From Thelephora terrestris (Eukaryota > Basidiomycota > Agaricomycetes > Thelephorales > Thelephoraceae): 64,000 bases of DNA. The notes below the pieces were generated by a model, which saw only the letters and a list, made by a program, of their open reading frames with translations, did not search any database and was not told where the DNA came from. Positions 34,790 through 46,306 of this stretch are shown in pieces. The DNA lies in assembly GCA_015956445.1 (NCBI GenBank), contig WIUZ02000005.1:2108001-2172000 (forward strand). The letters are read 5' to 3'. The translations under genes and the position numbers were made by a program. How positions within the stretch are numbered: the first letter of the stretch is position 1; every line of letters begins with the position of its first letter.

Positions 34790-37433
34790 CTAGTTAGGTA
34801 AGTTCGAAAGCACCCATGCAACGTCTGCAGCAAATGACTCATAATCCGCACGCACACCATCCTTCGGTTCATGTTCTTCAAGGATCTTGACCCACCAATA
34901 TGCGAGCATCACAACATTGAGGATACCATTGATGTGGGGGGAATGGAGGACTTCCCATCCTCCGTTAACAACGCGGGAAACTTGACCGCGTTTGAAATTC
35001 CTCCAGAGGGGTTGGATGGAAGCCCACCATGTGAAGACCGAGTCCACAAAGCCCACAAAGGTCCGGCCACCTGCCATGTAGTCGGGGATGTTGGCGGGGC
35101 GAGCCCTCGATGACCATTGACTGATTTCGATGGGTCGCTTAGCAGTGGGAAGTGAGACAGCCACCCCGGATTTGTTGTTGATTTCAAAATTGAGGTAGTG
35201 GTACAAGACTCGCTGGAAGTGGGGATCTCCGACATCTCTGAGGTAGGCGAATATATTGATTTGCCGTTTGCCTTTCCCGTGACAGAGGAGGAAAGTGGGG
35301 ACGTTCGCCTCATCGATGTCGTCCAGCGATACTGGGAGGGGAGAGGAAGGAGAGCGGGCAGCAGTGGTGAGGACTCCATCGTACACAGTAGCGGGATCCT
35401 CGATGTCAGTCGCGGTAGGGTCCTTGGCACCATTAGCAGCGAGATCATCGGCGTTGGTCTCAGCGGGATCTTTGGTGTCAGGAACGACAGGGCTCTCGGT
35501 GTTGGTTGCAACGTGGTCTTTGGGGCCAATAGTAACAGGGTCTCTGACGTCGGTAGGAACGGGGTCCTTCGCACCAGTGTTGCAGGAGACTTCATTCTCA
35601 ATAAGGGTGGAGTCTCCGACTTCAGAGAGGGGGGCATTTTCTTTAGGGGAGACATCAGTGTCCATGGCATCTTTGGACATATCCGTAGACTGGAAACCAG
35701 GTGCATTGATGGCAAATGTGGTGATCCTTGAGTCGTGATTGGAGGTTCCAGTGTTCAGCTTTGCCGTGGACAATTCTGTGGTGATGGGGGTTGGGGTGGC
35801 TGGATCCAAGACTCCTCCCACACCTGGCGTTTGCGCAGAAGCTCGGGTGGTGATGTGGGACACCCGCTGGCGTTTTGGTGCCAATGCATCGAAGGAGTCG
35901 CCGGATGAGGAGCCATCACCACTATTGTTGCTGGCCTCGTCACTTTCGGAGCAGCGAACGGAGTGTAACACCTTTGGAGTGTGCTTCCGCTTCTTGGTAC
36001 CCTCTGCTACCGCCGACGATTTGGTTGGGCGTGGTCGAGTCGTCACTTTGTTGCGAATGGAGATAGTCACAGGTTGAGTGCGAGGATGAGCGTTATTGCT
36101 GGGCGATGGGTTGTGGATAGCGGGCACGTCGTTGGGGAGCGTGAGGGTTGGGGAAGCCTGAGGATTCTGGTTGGCTGACAAGGGTTCCTCTTCAATTCCT
36201 GCCTCCAACGATTGATCTAATGAGTAACGTGAGCTCATGCATCTCACTCGGCGGTGCAACGTACTGATGTTGCGTGCGTATTTCAAGAACGGACCAGCTA
36301 CACCAGAATTAAATCCCTCCTCGTCCCATTGCGTCCAATTTTTGGTTGAAGAGCGGTCCCCAGGCCACCAATGGACGCTTTCCCAGTACATCAGTGATGA
36401 AGTAGGTCCAAGAGAGGAAATACTCACGCGGTGAAAAATGTGTTGTCGGCAGGAGCGTCCTTCACAGCATTTCCGGCGATGAGGGTGACGTAGCAACCAG
36501 CGTAAGAGCCGATTGCTTGAAGAAGGGGGTACACGGCATCAAAAAGGGAGTCCCGAGCCCTGCAGATGAAAAATAGGTCAATCGGGTCTGAAAACCACGG
36601 TGGTGACACATACTGGGTGACGTCTGCCGCGGATGAGACATTTTCTAGTGCCATATTCCATTCGTTCTCCTCCGCAACATGCTGAGTTCTTGCCTTTTCC
36701 TCAAGCTCGTCGACAAGTCCAAGGTTCTCCTCATAAAGCAATGTTTTTGCCACACCGTGCTGACAGTTCATGCGCTCGGCCCCAATCAAGTTCTTGCCAC
36801 CGTACAGGACCTTGTAAGCATCTTTCACCTTGGTGGGGTGGTCCCGCATGAATTGCTGGATGGCTGTGCGCAGACGAGGACGGGGGTTTCGAATTTGGTG
36901 GAGTCGCTGGAGGAGCGGGGACCAGGAGAGGGCGTCGCGGCGAGTTCCGTTGATCGCTGCCGAGGCGTGGTTTGTAAACCACTGCTTCAAACGCTAGGCG
37001 CAACTAAGTCAAGATCGATCAGCAGAGGTAAGCAACCGACCGCACCCCAGTAAGGTCTTTCTCAACAACTGTCTTCTTCGGCCCCTCACCAGTGTTTACC
37101 AACGCGAGAATGTTCATCTCTACAGCGTCATCTGTTGGTGGCTCCTGGTCGTCGTCGAGCTTCCAGGGGAATTGCTTCCACCAGGCACTAAACAAGATGT
37201 GCCAGAAGTTCTGGCGGTTCCCCTTCTTGCAAGCGATGTAGGCTGGAAGATTTTCCTCGAGGAACTGCTTCCGCGAACCCTGGAAGTAGCCCTTCGGACC
37301 CCGACGTTGAGTGGAGGTGTTGTCTGGCGGGTGGGTGAGTGTGCGAGGTACCACACCACCCAAGTGAAATCTCACCCTTGCTGCTTAGGCCGGCTCCAAC
37401 CTTCCCAGATTTGCGGTTGTTAGCCTGAGGCAT
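34790..37433 (-). CDS. KDZ cargo: large Agaricomycete-specific protein with DP-rich repeats
   Basis: Read leftwards from Met 37,433 (MPQANNRKSGKVGAG) through about five exons to TAG at 34,790, roughly 840 residues, with no break seen. The N-terminal block (RRGPKGYFQGSRKQFLEENL, FWHILFSAWWKQFPWKL), the middle block (YGGKNLIGAERMNCQHGVAK; DSLFDAVYPLLQAIGSYAGC) and the C-terminal block (LLCHGKGKRQINIFAYLRDV, VVNGGWEVLHSPHINGI) match a family I recall as very abundant in mushroom genomes, without known function. Between them is an acidic, disordered region with about eight loose repeats of the form KDPxxTxxxDP. Introns include 37,323-37,374 and about 36,376-36,427. It lies between the left end and the transposase and runs opposite to it. 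Confidence 0.75.
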
Positions 37434-37689
37434 TTGGGACTCGGTGCAGAAGGCAAGTCAGAGTGGGCGGCGAAAGCACACTATCGAGTTTATTAATACT
37501 TTTGTCTGCACCACTCCCGCCCTGAGCTGCGGCCAACTGTGTCCCTAGCGCACTTCTAAAGCGTATTCCAGGCGAGCTGGGATTGAATGTCTCATGTAGA
37601 CAGCTTCGGCAACTGCTGACCGAGCAACACCGAGCTCTGCCCAACGGCCGTTTAACTTGGTAATCCCAAGTCATAATTCAGCAGATGCA

Positions 37690-38080
37690 CGGTCCTCCCG
37701 TCTCTTTTTGGTATGCTCGACTCACACTATCGTCAAACAATAGGACTTCAGACCGGGCAATGCTTCAGCACGGTGTTGCAACCTCCGTCTCCACCTTCCG
37801 TGTCATCCACTCAGCGCGCGCCAAGACCTGTCAGGCAAACATTCACCTGGATCCAGCCGCCCTGTCCCAACGAGCTAAACGTAGATAAGCGGCCCTCCTG
37901 TCTCTTTTCTATACAGTTAACTCACCCCTATCACCAAACAACAGGTCTTGAAAACGGACAATACCCTGGCATGGCATTGCAACCTCCATCTCCGTTCCAT
38001 ACTATATGATCAGAGTGCGCTTAGACCTGTCAAATAGGCACCCATCTGGATCCGGCCGCCCTGCCCCAATGTGCTCAACA
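37690..38080. repeat. Two tandem units of about 203 bp
   Basis: GGTCCTCCCGTCTCTTTT at 37,690 and GGCCCTCCTGTCTCTTTT at 37,892 start two units that both contain TTGCAACCTCC, GACCTGTCA and GGATCC-GCCGCCCTG. Non-coding, between two cargo genes of the KDZ transposon. Confidence 0.75.
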
Positions 38081-38314
38081 TCTCTCGAGGCTCCACCGCA
38101 AGCTCGGAAACGCCGGTCTAGGCCCTACCCCGTTACCGCAGCGGGAGTGTACCCTCTTGCGAATGCACATCATTTTTATTTTATTCTGATTGGACGAGCT
38201 GGGTAGATATGGAGCGTGCACGGACTCATCACGGGTCGCCGTTCTTTTCATTTTTGAAAGGTTGACAGCATGCGATGCCCATAAATAAAGGGATTCAGGG
38301 AACTCACTTTCAGC

Positions 38315-39550
38315 ATGGCTGCAAGAAACCGTTTCCTCTTTTCTTCGCCCCCCCCAACTACTCGCCCCTCCCCCATTGCCACCGGGACATTGAGGTCGTT
38401 CCCGATAACTTCCTCTCCCTTTAGTTCGTCGCCGCCCTTCTCATTTACCCAGCCCGCCTTGTCCTCTCCCGAGCCAGATCTTTTTGAGGACTTCACCTAC
38501 AGTGACGACATGGACGATGACTTTCGCAGGATTGATACAACTTCCGCCGCCATCCTCAACACCAGGATTGCCAAAGAGGACGCCCAGGCCTTCCCAGAGG
38601 ATCGAAAGACGTGGGTCGTCTTTCATGGCAGGGAACCAGGCGTCTACGACGATTGGTATCATTCTTTATCTGACGGAATGATGCATGACACTTACTCATT
38701 TATTCTAGGAACTCTGCAATATTTCAAGTCCAATGCTTCAGTGATGCTTTTCAAAGGGCTTTCCCCAGCCGCAAGGTTGCTGAAAATGCGTGGGTCGCTT
38801 TCATGAAGGACGGAACTTTCCCCGATTACGGCAGGAGCCCATGGGTAGTCTACTTTGGGCGTAGGCCTGGAGTTTTCGAGAGGATGTGAGTTCCCTCAAT
38901 CGGTGCACAGTTAGCGTGCTTGACATTTAATGCAATTTTCAAGCACCGAACTTGAGTGCTCCGTCAAAGGCTATGCTGGTGCAATATTCAGGTCTTGCTC
39001 CTCCATCTCAGAGGGGAAAATCAAACTCCAGCTCTTTTCCGAACGGATTTCTCTCCTGTTCGCCGGACCTGATCCATTTTCCGGTGTGGAGGATTTGATG
39101 CCTAGGCGGGAGGAGTTTGACAACCAACGAGTCATAGAAACGGCCGCAAAATCCATGACCCCCGTTCTGGCGATGCCGAATCTTTCATTGGCGCCCGGAC
39201 CCGCAAATCCGTCCCACGCAGCACCAAATCGTGTTGGCGTGTTGCCGAAGTCTACCTCGGATGAAGTTGCGGAGTCATCAAAGTCAGCATCAAGCCGCAA
39301 AGGTCCCCGCCCTGGTGAAGGATGGTATGTTGCATATCACGCTGTTCTCCCAGGAATATATTTTGGCGTGTTAGTATATCATTTCCCTTTGCAGCTGCGA
39401 TACCATTCTAACATACCTTCCAGGGAAGCGCTGAAGGACGCAAAACCGAAGCCGGGGGGTTTCCGGTGTGCGCTTGACAGAGAATCGGCTGATTACCTAT
39501 TTTTTGAGTTATCTCTTGATGGGAAAGTCGTCTGGGCAGAGGACGAGTAG
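38315..39550 (+). CDS. KDZ cargo: protein with three viroplasmin / RNase H1 N-terminal-like domains
   Basis: Four exons (about 38,315-38,653, 38,709-38,889, 38,944-39,368, 39,424-39,550) give about 355 residues. Three modules share the pattern W-V-x-F/Y-x-G-R-x-P-G-V-Y/F: KTWVVFHGREPGVYDDW, SPWVVYFGRRPGVFERM and a weaker GWYVAYHAVLPGIYFG. Each is followed by a helix-strand with a GYAGAIFRSC- or GGFRCALDR-like piece. An intron sits at the same place in each module, right after the first strand. This fold (PF01693 type) binds RNA-DNA hybrids or dsRNA in RNase H1 and forms viroplasmin in caulimoviruses. No RNase H catalytic domain is attached. The N terminus is Ser/Pro-rich and acidic. Confidence 0.75.
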
Positions 39551-40289
39551 GCGCGCCAGTCTGATCTACTTTGCCGTACCCCCATCTGGTGTAAAATCAT
39601 ACTTCCTTGTTGTGGCCGTATGTCGTTTGCCGCACCCCTGTCCGGTGTATCATCATGTTTTCTTGTTGCGGCCATATCTACGTGTCCGCCTTTTCTTGCA
39701 ATAAAATTCTCGTTCGTTCACCGTTTGTGTGTCACGAATCTGATTGGCCAATGCAATTAGTTTTTCACTCCAAATTTGACAGCCGCGCTCCTTCGTTGGC
39801 AGATGAAAGGTTGTGTAGTGCGCGCTATGCTACTGTGTGTACATACACTTTCAAGTGGATCATGTTGTAATGTTTGCTATGTACGCGCTTGTGTTGAACA
39901 ACCGGGTGGCCGCACCTGAGGCCATACCGAGGACGCATCAATGCAAACGAATGTTTGATGACCTTGAAGAAAGTCTAAAGATTCACCGCTGGTAATATAC
40001 CCTGTGTAATCAACTTGTAATTGAACCGTTATCTCGTCTCTTCTAGACAACCTTCTTTATGAGAAACACCCGCACATTCACTATTCGACTCGAAGACGAG
40101 ACCAACCGGTGATGAAAGCTACCCTCTCACCCTATCTATGGTTTCAGTGTGTATTGGTTGTGTGACCGGTCAATCTAACTTGCAGGTGTCCAGCATGGAC
40201 ATGCGTGCTGTTGTTGTCTTTGCACAGAGTCCTCAGTGTGTAGAGGCAACCGACCCGAACCAAGTAGTGGCAAAAAGCAAGAAAGCCGA
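39551..40289. other. KDZ interior, no supported gene
   Basis: The start holds a local duplication (GTACCCCCATCTGGTGTAAAATCAT-like at 39,575 and 39,635). The rest is unassigned. Confidence 0.4.
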
Positions 40290-41060
40290 GTAAGTAATTG
40301 TTTGGTCCGTGGGGTCGGTGTTAGGTTTGAGCCGGTATGCACACCGGCAAAACCCTCACTGGTCCAAAGTCAAATTCTACGCTTTACAGTCAATTGCCTA
40401 TAAGACACAAGGTTAGTGGACGTTCGCAATAAACACGAGAGGGAGTATGTGTATAATATAAAAATGATTTTGCGCCCTTGGTGCGGGGTTGGTTTCGGGT
40501 TTGAGCCCATATGCACACTGGCGAAACCCTCACTGGGTCCAAAGTCGAATTTCATGATCAACGGTCAATCGCCTGTGAGAAGCAAGATCAGTGGACTTTC
40601 GCAACAAACATGGGAAGGGATGCGGGCAACATAAACATGTGCTGTTGTGTGGAACCCTTTGTGTGGAGTCGGTCTCGGGTTTGAGTCTCTTAGATACACA
40701 CCTCAGTGAAACTCCTTACACAATTGACAGTCAAATAGCCTGTAAGACGCAAGATCAGGGGACGTTCGCGACAAAATTTAGAAGCGATGTGTATATCATG
40801 TGAAGAAATTGTGGTGCGTCATGTTCGAGCAGGTTACGAAGTTTAATGAGGGAAAACTCGGTCCTTGGGATTACTCGGAAATGGTCACCAACCCGGCGTA
40901 TGACCAGGGCGGTAAATTTTTGAGTTATCAAACATAAGGGTCGGTGGTCGTCACTAGCGCAATGAACGTTGGGTCCTGGAACCATAGATATCAATTAGAA
41001 CCCAAGACATTGTGACGAGGGATGAGTGTCTTCAAAATATGCAGCTCGTCAGATCAGATC
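40290..41060. repeat. About 180-bp satellite, three to four units
   Basis: GGGGTCGGTGTTAGGTTTGA (40,306), GGGGTTGGTTTCGGGTTTGA (40,488) and GGAGTCGGTCTCGGGTTTGA (40,668) begin successive units. Each contains CAAT(T/C)GCCT(G/A)T(A/G)AGA and GGAC(G/T)TTCGC. A diverged fourth unit reaches about 41,060. It ends about 250 bp before the transposase ATG. Confidence 0.85.
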
Positions 41061-41311
41061 GATTGGGAGCATGTTCGCAACAAAGACCCCCGAGAACACC
41101 CATCTAGAAAAGTACACGACTCTATAAAAACATTTGTTGAACACGCCTGATTAGAAGGAAGGCAGGTGTATTGGGGTGGCACAGACTTGGGCTGGAATCT
41201 ATATCAGTTGGCGGGCGCCGCGATTATCGATGTGAAGTGATAAATGATCGTCCGCGGCATTTTTTGACAGCTCACTCCTTGCCAACTCACTCGACGATCA
41301 AGTCCCTGGGG

Positions 41312-44300
41312 ATGGGGAAACGCAAGGCGAAGAACAAAACTCTCACGAAGATTGACCCCAGTGTTCTTGAGCTGAAGCCGGTGGCTGTTTCCCAACATGC
41401 AGCTTCAAACGGATCCCGCATAACCACAGCTGTCAACCCACCTCCGTTCCCTCCTGTTGACCCGTTAGTTATCAACTTAGACCCGGCGAACTTTGACGAG
41501 GACCGCTTTGGGGATGACAAGGACAAGGACGAGGCCTCAAGGGGGTACTACGTAGCCCGGGTATGCACTTACACCCACATAATGTTTGAAACTGACTTGT
41601 GCCAGGATAATCCACTCCTCCTATGGAGGGATGAACGTGACCTATTTCTCGAAGAGCTCATCCGTCTCGAAGGCCGGGGAGTCTCCACTGACAACTGTTG
41701 TGAACTTTGCTGCAAAGAGGGCAAATTCCGTTGTGTCGATTGTCTCGCGGTACAGTTCCTCTGTGGAGGCTGTGTGACTCGAGTCCACTCCTTCAACCCT
41801 TTCCATACCGTAGAGGTGCGTGACGTTCAAGCCGTTTCATACCAATCTGACATCATTAAAATTAGAAGTGGAATGGTTCGTATTTTGAGCGGTCCTCGCT
41901 CCGGGAAGCCGGTTACATCCTGCAACTTGGCCACCACCCTGCCGATTGGTGTACCAATCCCCAACGGAGTACCAAAACCTTCACCGTTGTCCACACCAAT
42001 GGGGTCCATCTCATAGATCTCGCGTTCTGTGGGTGTGACCAGGCCGGTAACCATGGAACCCGAGTTCAACAGCTCCTTCGTCGACGTCTCTTCCCTGCCA
42101 CAACGACCGACCCGCAAACTGCATGCACATTTTCGCTGCTCAAGTCTGCTCAGTTGCTGAGCCTCCAATCAAAGCTTTCGCTGTATGACTACTACCTCTG
42201 TATTGAACAGTTAACGGACGCAACAGGCACAGCTGATGTGAATGTAGGTTGTTCCTCTAACGGTTTCTGGTCAACACGTCTCATGTTTTCGAAGGACCGC
42301 TATAAAGCATTCCTGCGATGTCTCCGTATGTGGCGCCACATCAGGATGTCAAAGCGTGGTGGCCGGTCATACGACTCAACCGGAATTCAGGGCACTTCGC
42401 CTGGGGAGCTCGCTGTCCTTTGTCCGGCATGCCCCATTCCTTCTGTCAATCTCCCCCCCAACTGGCGCTCTATTGGGAAAGATCTCGAGTACGCCACATA
42501 ATCATACCTTTTTTAGTTCACGCTGATGGCTTCTATCCTAGATACCTCTATTATCAAGCCTTTGGCATTGATGCCTGCTTCCGTTTCAAGAGGCGGCAGG
42601 TTTCAAGCCATGAAAGAGACCCAGAACTGGGTCCTGGGTTTGCGTACCTTGTTGCGTGGGACGCGTACAGCAAACACCTCGCTCGCTTCACTAATCAACA
42701 AGAGGTTTGTTTTTTCAATCATCCAGCCTCCGATCTTGACTGATGTGTCTGGTGAGAAGATGAGCACGTGCAGTGGCCTCTCGGCCCTCGACCACGCCAA
42801 CAGCAAGTACGTGAAAGGCTACACAACAACTGGAATCGTCTGCACCACCTGCCGTCACGAATTTGTCCTCCCGGAAGGGGCAGGGCCTCTCCAAAAGGGC
42901 GAGCGGTTTGTGTTTCATCTCATACCATTTATTTCTATCTTGATTTCTGCCAAAAAGTTATGCCAATACCGACTATGTCGTTGCCAGGAGCACGTCTCAC
43001 AACTCTGAAACGAAGAAAATCGCGTCGTATGATATAATGTGCCAATGGAGCATCAACCTTCGAAACCGCCTTACGGAGCTCCCCCTTGAAAATGCAGAAT
43101 GCCTGGATGACCAAATCATTGCCCGTGTTGTCCCCAAATTCCACTTGGCCGCTCACAAGGAGGAATGTCGGATCAATTTCTCTCTCAACTATGAGCCCGG
43201 TGTTGGCCGTAGTGATATGGAAGGGCCTGAAAGGACATGGTTTGGCCTTCAAGGAGGAGGGTCAACGAAGGATCAGGGACCCGGCTATTGGAGCGACGCG
43301 ATGGACGATAAATTTGGTCACTGGAACTGGCTAAAACTTGTTCGCCTTGGTGCGTTAACCCCGTTGTCCTTCTCACACGATCACTGAATTTCTGCTCTTA
43401 GGTACACTCCTTGCAAAGAAATACACGAATGCCCTTGTGCAATCAGCCACACACACGGACGAGTTTGACGCTCTCTGCGTTGGTGTTTCCCCCGACACTG
43501 TTAACTTGTGGACAGAGAGAATCCTCAACTGGGAGGGTGATCGAAGTCAGCCTAATCCATACTTCAATCCATCGTCTGGTATGTCTAATGACCCATACGT
43601 CGTGGTCACTTCTAATCCAGAACATCAGGTCCCTCGGAGTTGGAAATCCGTCGTCGTCTAACTCTGGAGGAAGAGAAGGACGACACTTCTTCCACTGCGG
43701 TTGACCCCAGCGATGACTTCACTGAAACTAAGTATCTCTTATATGGGTTGGATCTCGAGCAACGACAGTATGTGTTTCTTTAGTCGGCATTGCGTCCTTG
43801 GAGCTGATTGTATGTTAGGTACAAACTGCAGTCCGTACTTGCATCAGCAACTTCGGGCCTGCTCCCCACCTCAATCGTTGAACTCCGAACTACCTTCCAT
43901 CGTCGTCTAGTCAAGTTTCGTCAACTGCAGACGCAATACCAGCCGGAGACCATCCCATTGCTTGCTCGGCTGCCTTCTACTTGCCAAGATCCTGATTCCG
44001 TCCATGAAATACCTCTCTTCCTTCCCTCCTCCTTGCCACCCGAAGCCTTGAGAAAGTGCTCACAACAACTGATTTCGATGGAGAAGGAGCTGCGGATCGG
44101 TCAATGCCGTGATTCTCTGGTGCAACTACGTACAAAACTTACCGCCCAAGCACGCCTTCTCAAGCACAAGTTTGTCCACATACGCCACCAGGGCCCGAAC
44201 ACGCGATCCCACGGCCTTCTTAAACGAAACAGCACAAAAATAGAGGCCATCGCAGCCAGATATTCCCACGGTTTTGCGACGCTGGAGGTCCTTGATTCAA

Positions 44301-44826
44301 GCAATGGATCTGAATGGCGCTCAGAGTTCAAGGAACTCCGGAAACAGGACATATGGTGTTTTTCTGAGGCAGAGTTGCCCAGCGCTCCAACACAGGAGCG
44401 TGCGGAGGTGCTTCGCGCAAGGGTCCTCCTCAATGGTGGTGCTGCTCCTGAAGGAAACCGAATGGTTTCTTGGATCTGGAGGGGTTCACTCAAGGGCGGT
44501 TCTGAGTATCAGGGTGAAGGTTAGTTGGTACCTTCCACCACGTGTGCTGTCACTGATTATGGCTGTAAGTAGAATTTCGATTTGAGTGGTCGAAAGCCTA
44601 TGCACGCAGATCCCGATGGAATGAGGAGGTCATGTTGCTCGCGGAGGAAATGAGACGCATCCTCGAGTCTTTGAAGTGGAAGTCAAAGAACTGGCTTCAA
44701 AAGGGTGACGACCAAGTCATTTCCTTACTCACAACCTGTCCTTTCCAGCTAGAGGGTCTTCGTGCCTATGCACACAGGCAAGCGCACGTCTTCAGTAACC
44801 TTCTAAACCACTTCTTGGGCATTTGA
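41312..44826 (+). CDS. KDZ transposase with N-terminal cysteine cluster, apparently intact
   Basis: Eleven exons join in frame (first two 41,312-41,560 and 41,606-41,815; last 44,572-44,826) for about 1,000 residues with no stop. Residues about 110-153 form the KDZ-associated cysteine/histidine cluster (NCCELCCKEGKFRCVDC, then CGGCVTRVHSFNPFHTVE). The DDE-type core follows: KWNGSYFERSSLREAGYILQ, LRMWRHIRMSKRGG, the segment GIDACFRFKRRQVSSHERDP with a conserved Asp, MSTCSGLSALDHANSKYVKG, ASYDIMCQW, PKFHLAAHKEECRINFSLNY and PGYWSDAMDDKFGHWNWLKL. The C-terminal half is helical and ends in FRFEWSKAYARRSRWNEEVM. All splice sites keep motifs continuous, including GER|YANTDY. Start chosen at the first Met after a stop-free but non-homologous upstream stretch. 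It would cut and join the ends of this transposon. Confidence 0.92.
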
Positions 44827-46306
44827 ACAGGTCTCGAGCTGCCCCGAAAGCACCTCAGCGAACCTTTCCACCCAGCCGACCTTAGCTTAGATGTCATGGA
44901 GTTGGATGGCGATGATATTTGAGTTCCAGACACAGTGCTCGTTTCCTCCCACCGCGGCCACATTGCTGCTTCTTTTGTTCACTGCGCGCTCACGTGATTT
45001 GGTCCCCTCGTATTTTCAATATCATTTTCTGTTGCCGTTCTACGTCCGTCCCTGTATTCCATACCCCCCATTCGCGATATTGGGAGATAAATTTCTCTGT
45101 TTATTTGTCAGGGAGCTCAGTTGTACTGTGAGACTTTCATTCTATGACACGAGCGCCGGAATGGAACCTTCTCTGGTGGACGCTGAGCGTTGATCTCAGC
45201 TGTTATGACATCATCGGTTTCTCGGTTCATATGTGAGGGGCGACATTTGGTTGAAACGAGTAACATGAAAGGGGTCCTCCCATACATATTTTGACCCACC
45301 GGTCCATAGTGTGGCGCGTCACGAGTTTTCGGAACCCGCAGTGTGGCCCTGACCGAGTTACCCTGCATGAGACTGGTGAAAACCCCTTCAAATCGAACAA
45401 AATACACGGGATATAATTGGGTGTGCGTGTATTAACAATGTCCGAAAGGGATGAAAGGTACTAAACTGCTTATGTTGCAGTGCCCTATTGGCATTTTTTG
45501 CGTGCAGGCCCAAATATCAGGCGGTAAAATACCCGTCAAATCGGATAAATTTGGTTGAAATGAGGAGGTAATTACCTACTATATCGACTCTCCAACGGAC
45601 TTGCAGCGAGGAGCAGACGGTCGGGAGAAATTGTGGGTTTTCGATCGACCTGGCTTCGGGCGAGCACCACAAGAACGTGCTGGAATCAGATGAAAGTGGT
45701 GCCATCTAAATGAAAATCACGGGCCTTGAAAGTCCTCCAAAGGGAAAGGGGCCAGATCCTGGCAGTCGTGCACCATTCAAGAATTCCGTGTGTTGGTCGT
45801 GAAGGCGGGTTAGGTGAGATCCCCCTTAAATTGGATGCGCATTGTGGCGCTTGAGAGAGATTTACTTGTTATAAATACCTTCCAATTTGCTTGCGGTGGG
45901 GATAGGGCAATCGAAGGATATTGCAGATGTTCGATCGAGCACGTTCAGGGTGAGGACTACAAAAATAGGGTAGAATCAAACAGGAGGGGGTTATATTTGC
46001 GGGGAGACACATACATGTAAACCTCCTCAAAGGTGAGGAGGCGAGACGTTTGCAGTAATTTGCTATTCGCGATTTTCGTGCACTGGGCTTGGCGGTGAGG
46101 TCGGTGGGATCTTAGTTGAATCAGATGCGGGCAGTGGCTTCGAAATGGTGAGTACATACTATAGATACCGCCCGTTGGGATTGTGCTGGATAGCAAGCGA
46201 TTAGAAGATATCGCAGATATTTGATTGAGTAGGCTAGAGGCAGGAACCGCAATGACGTGGTAAGGTCAGATGAAAACGGTGGCATCTGAGGGATAGACAC
46301 GTACAC

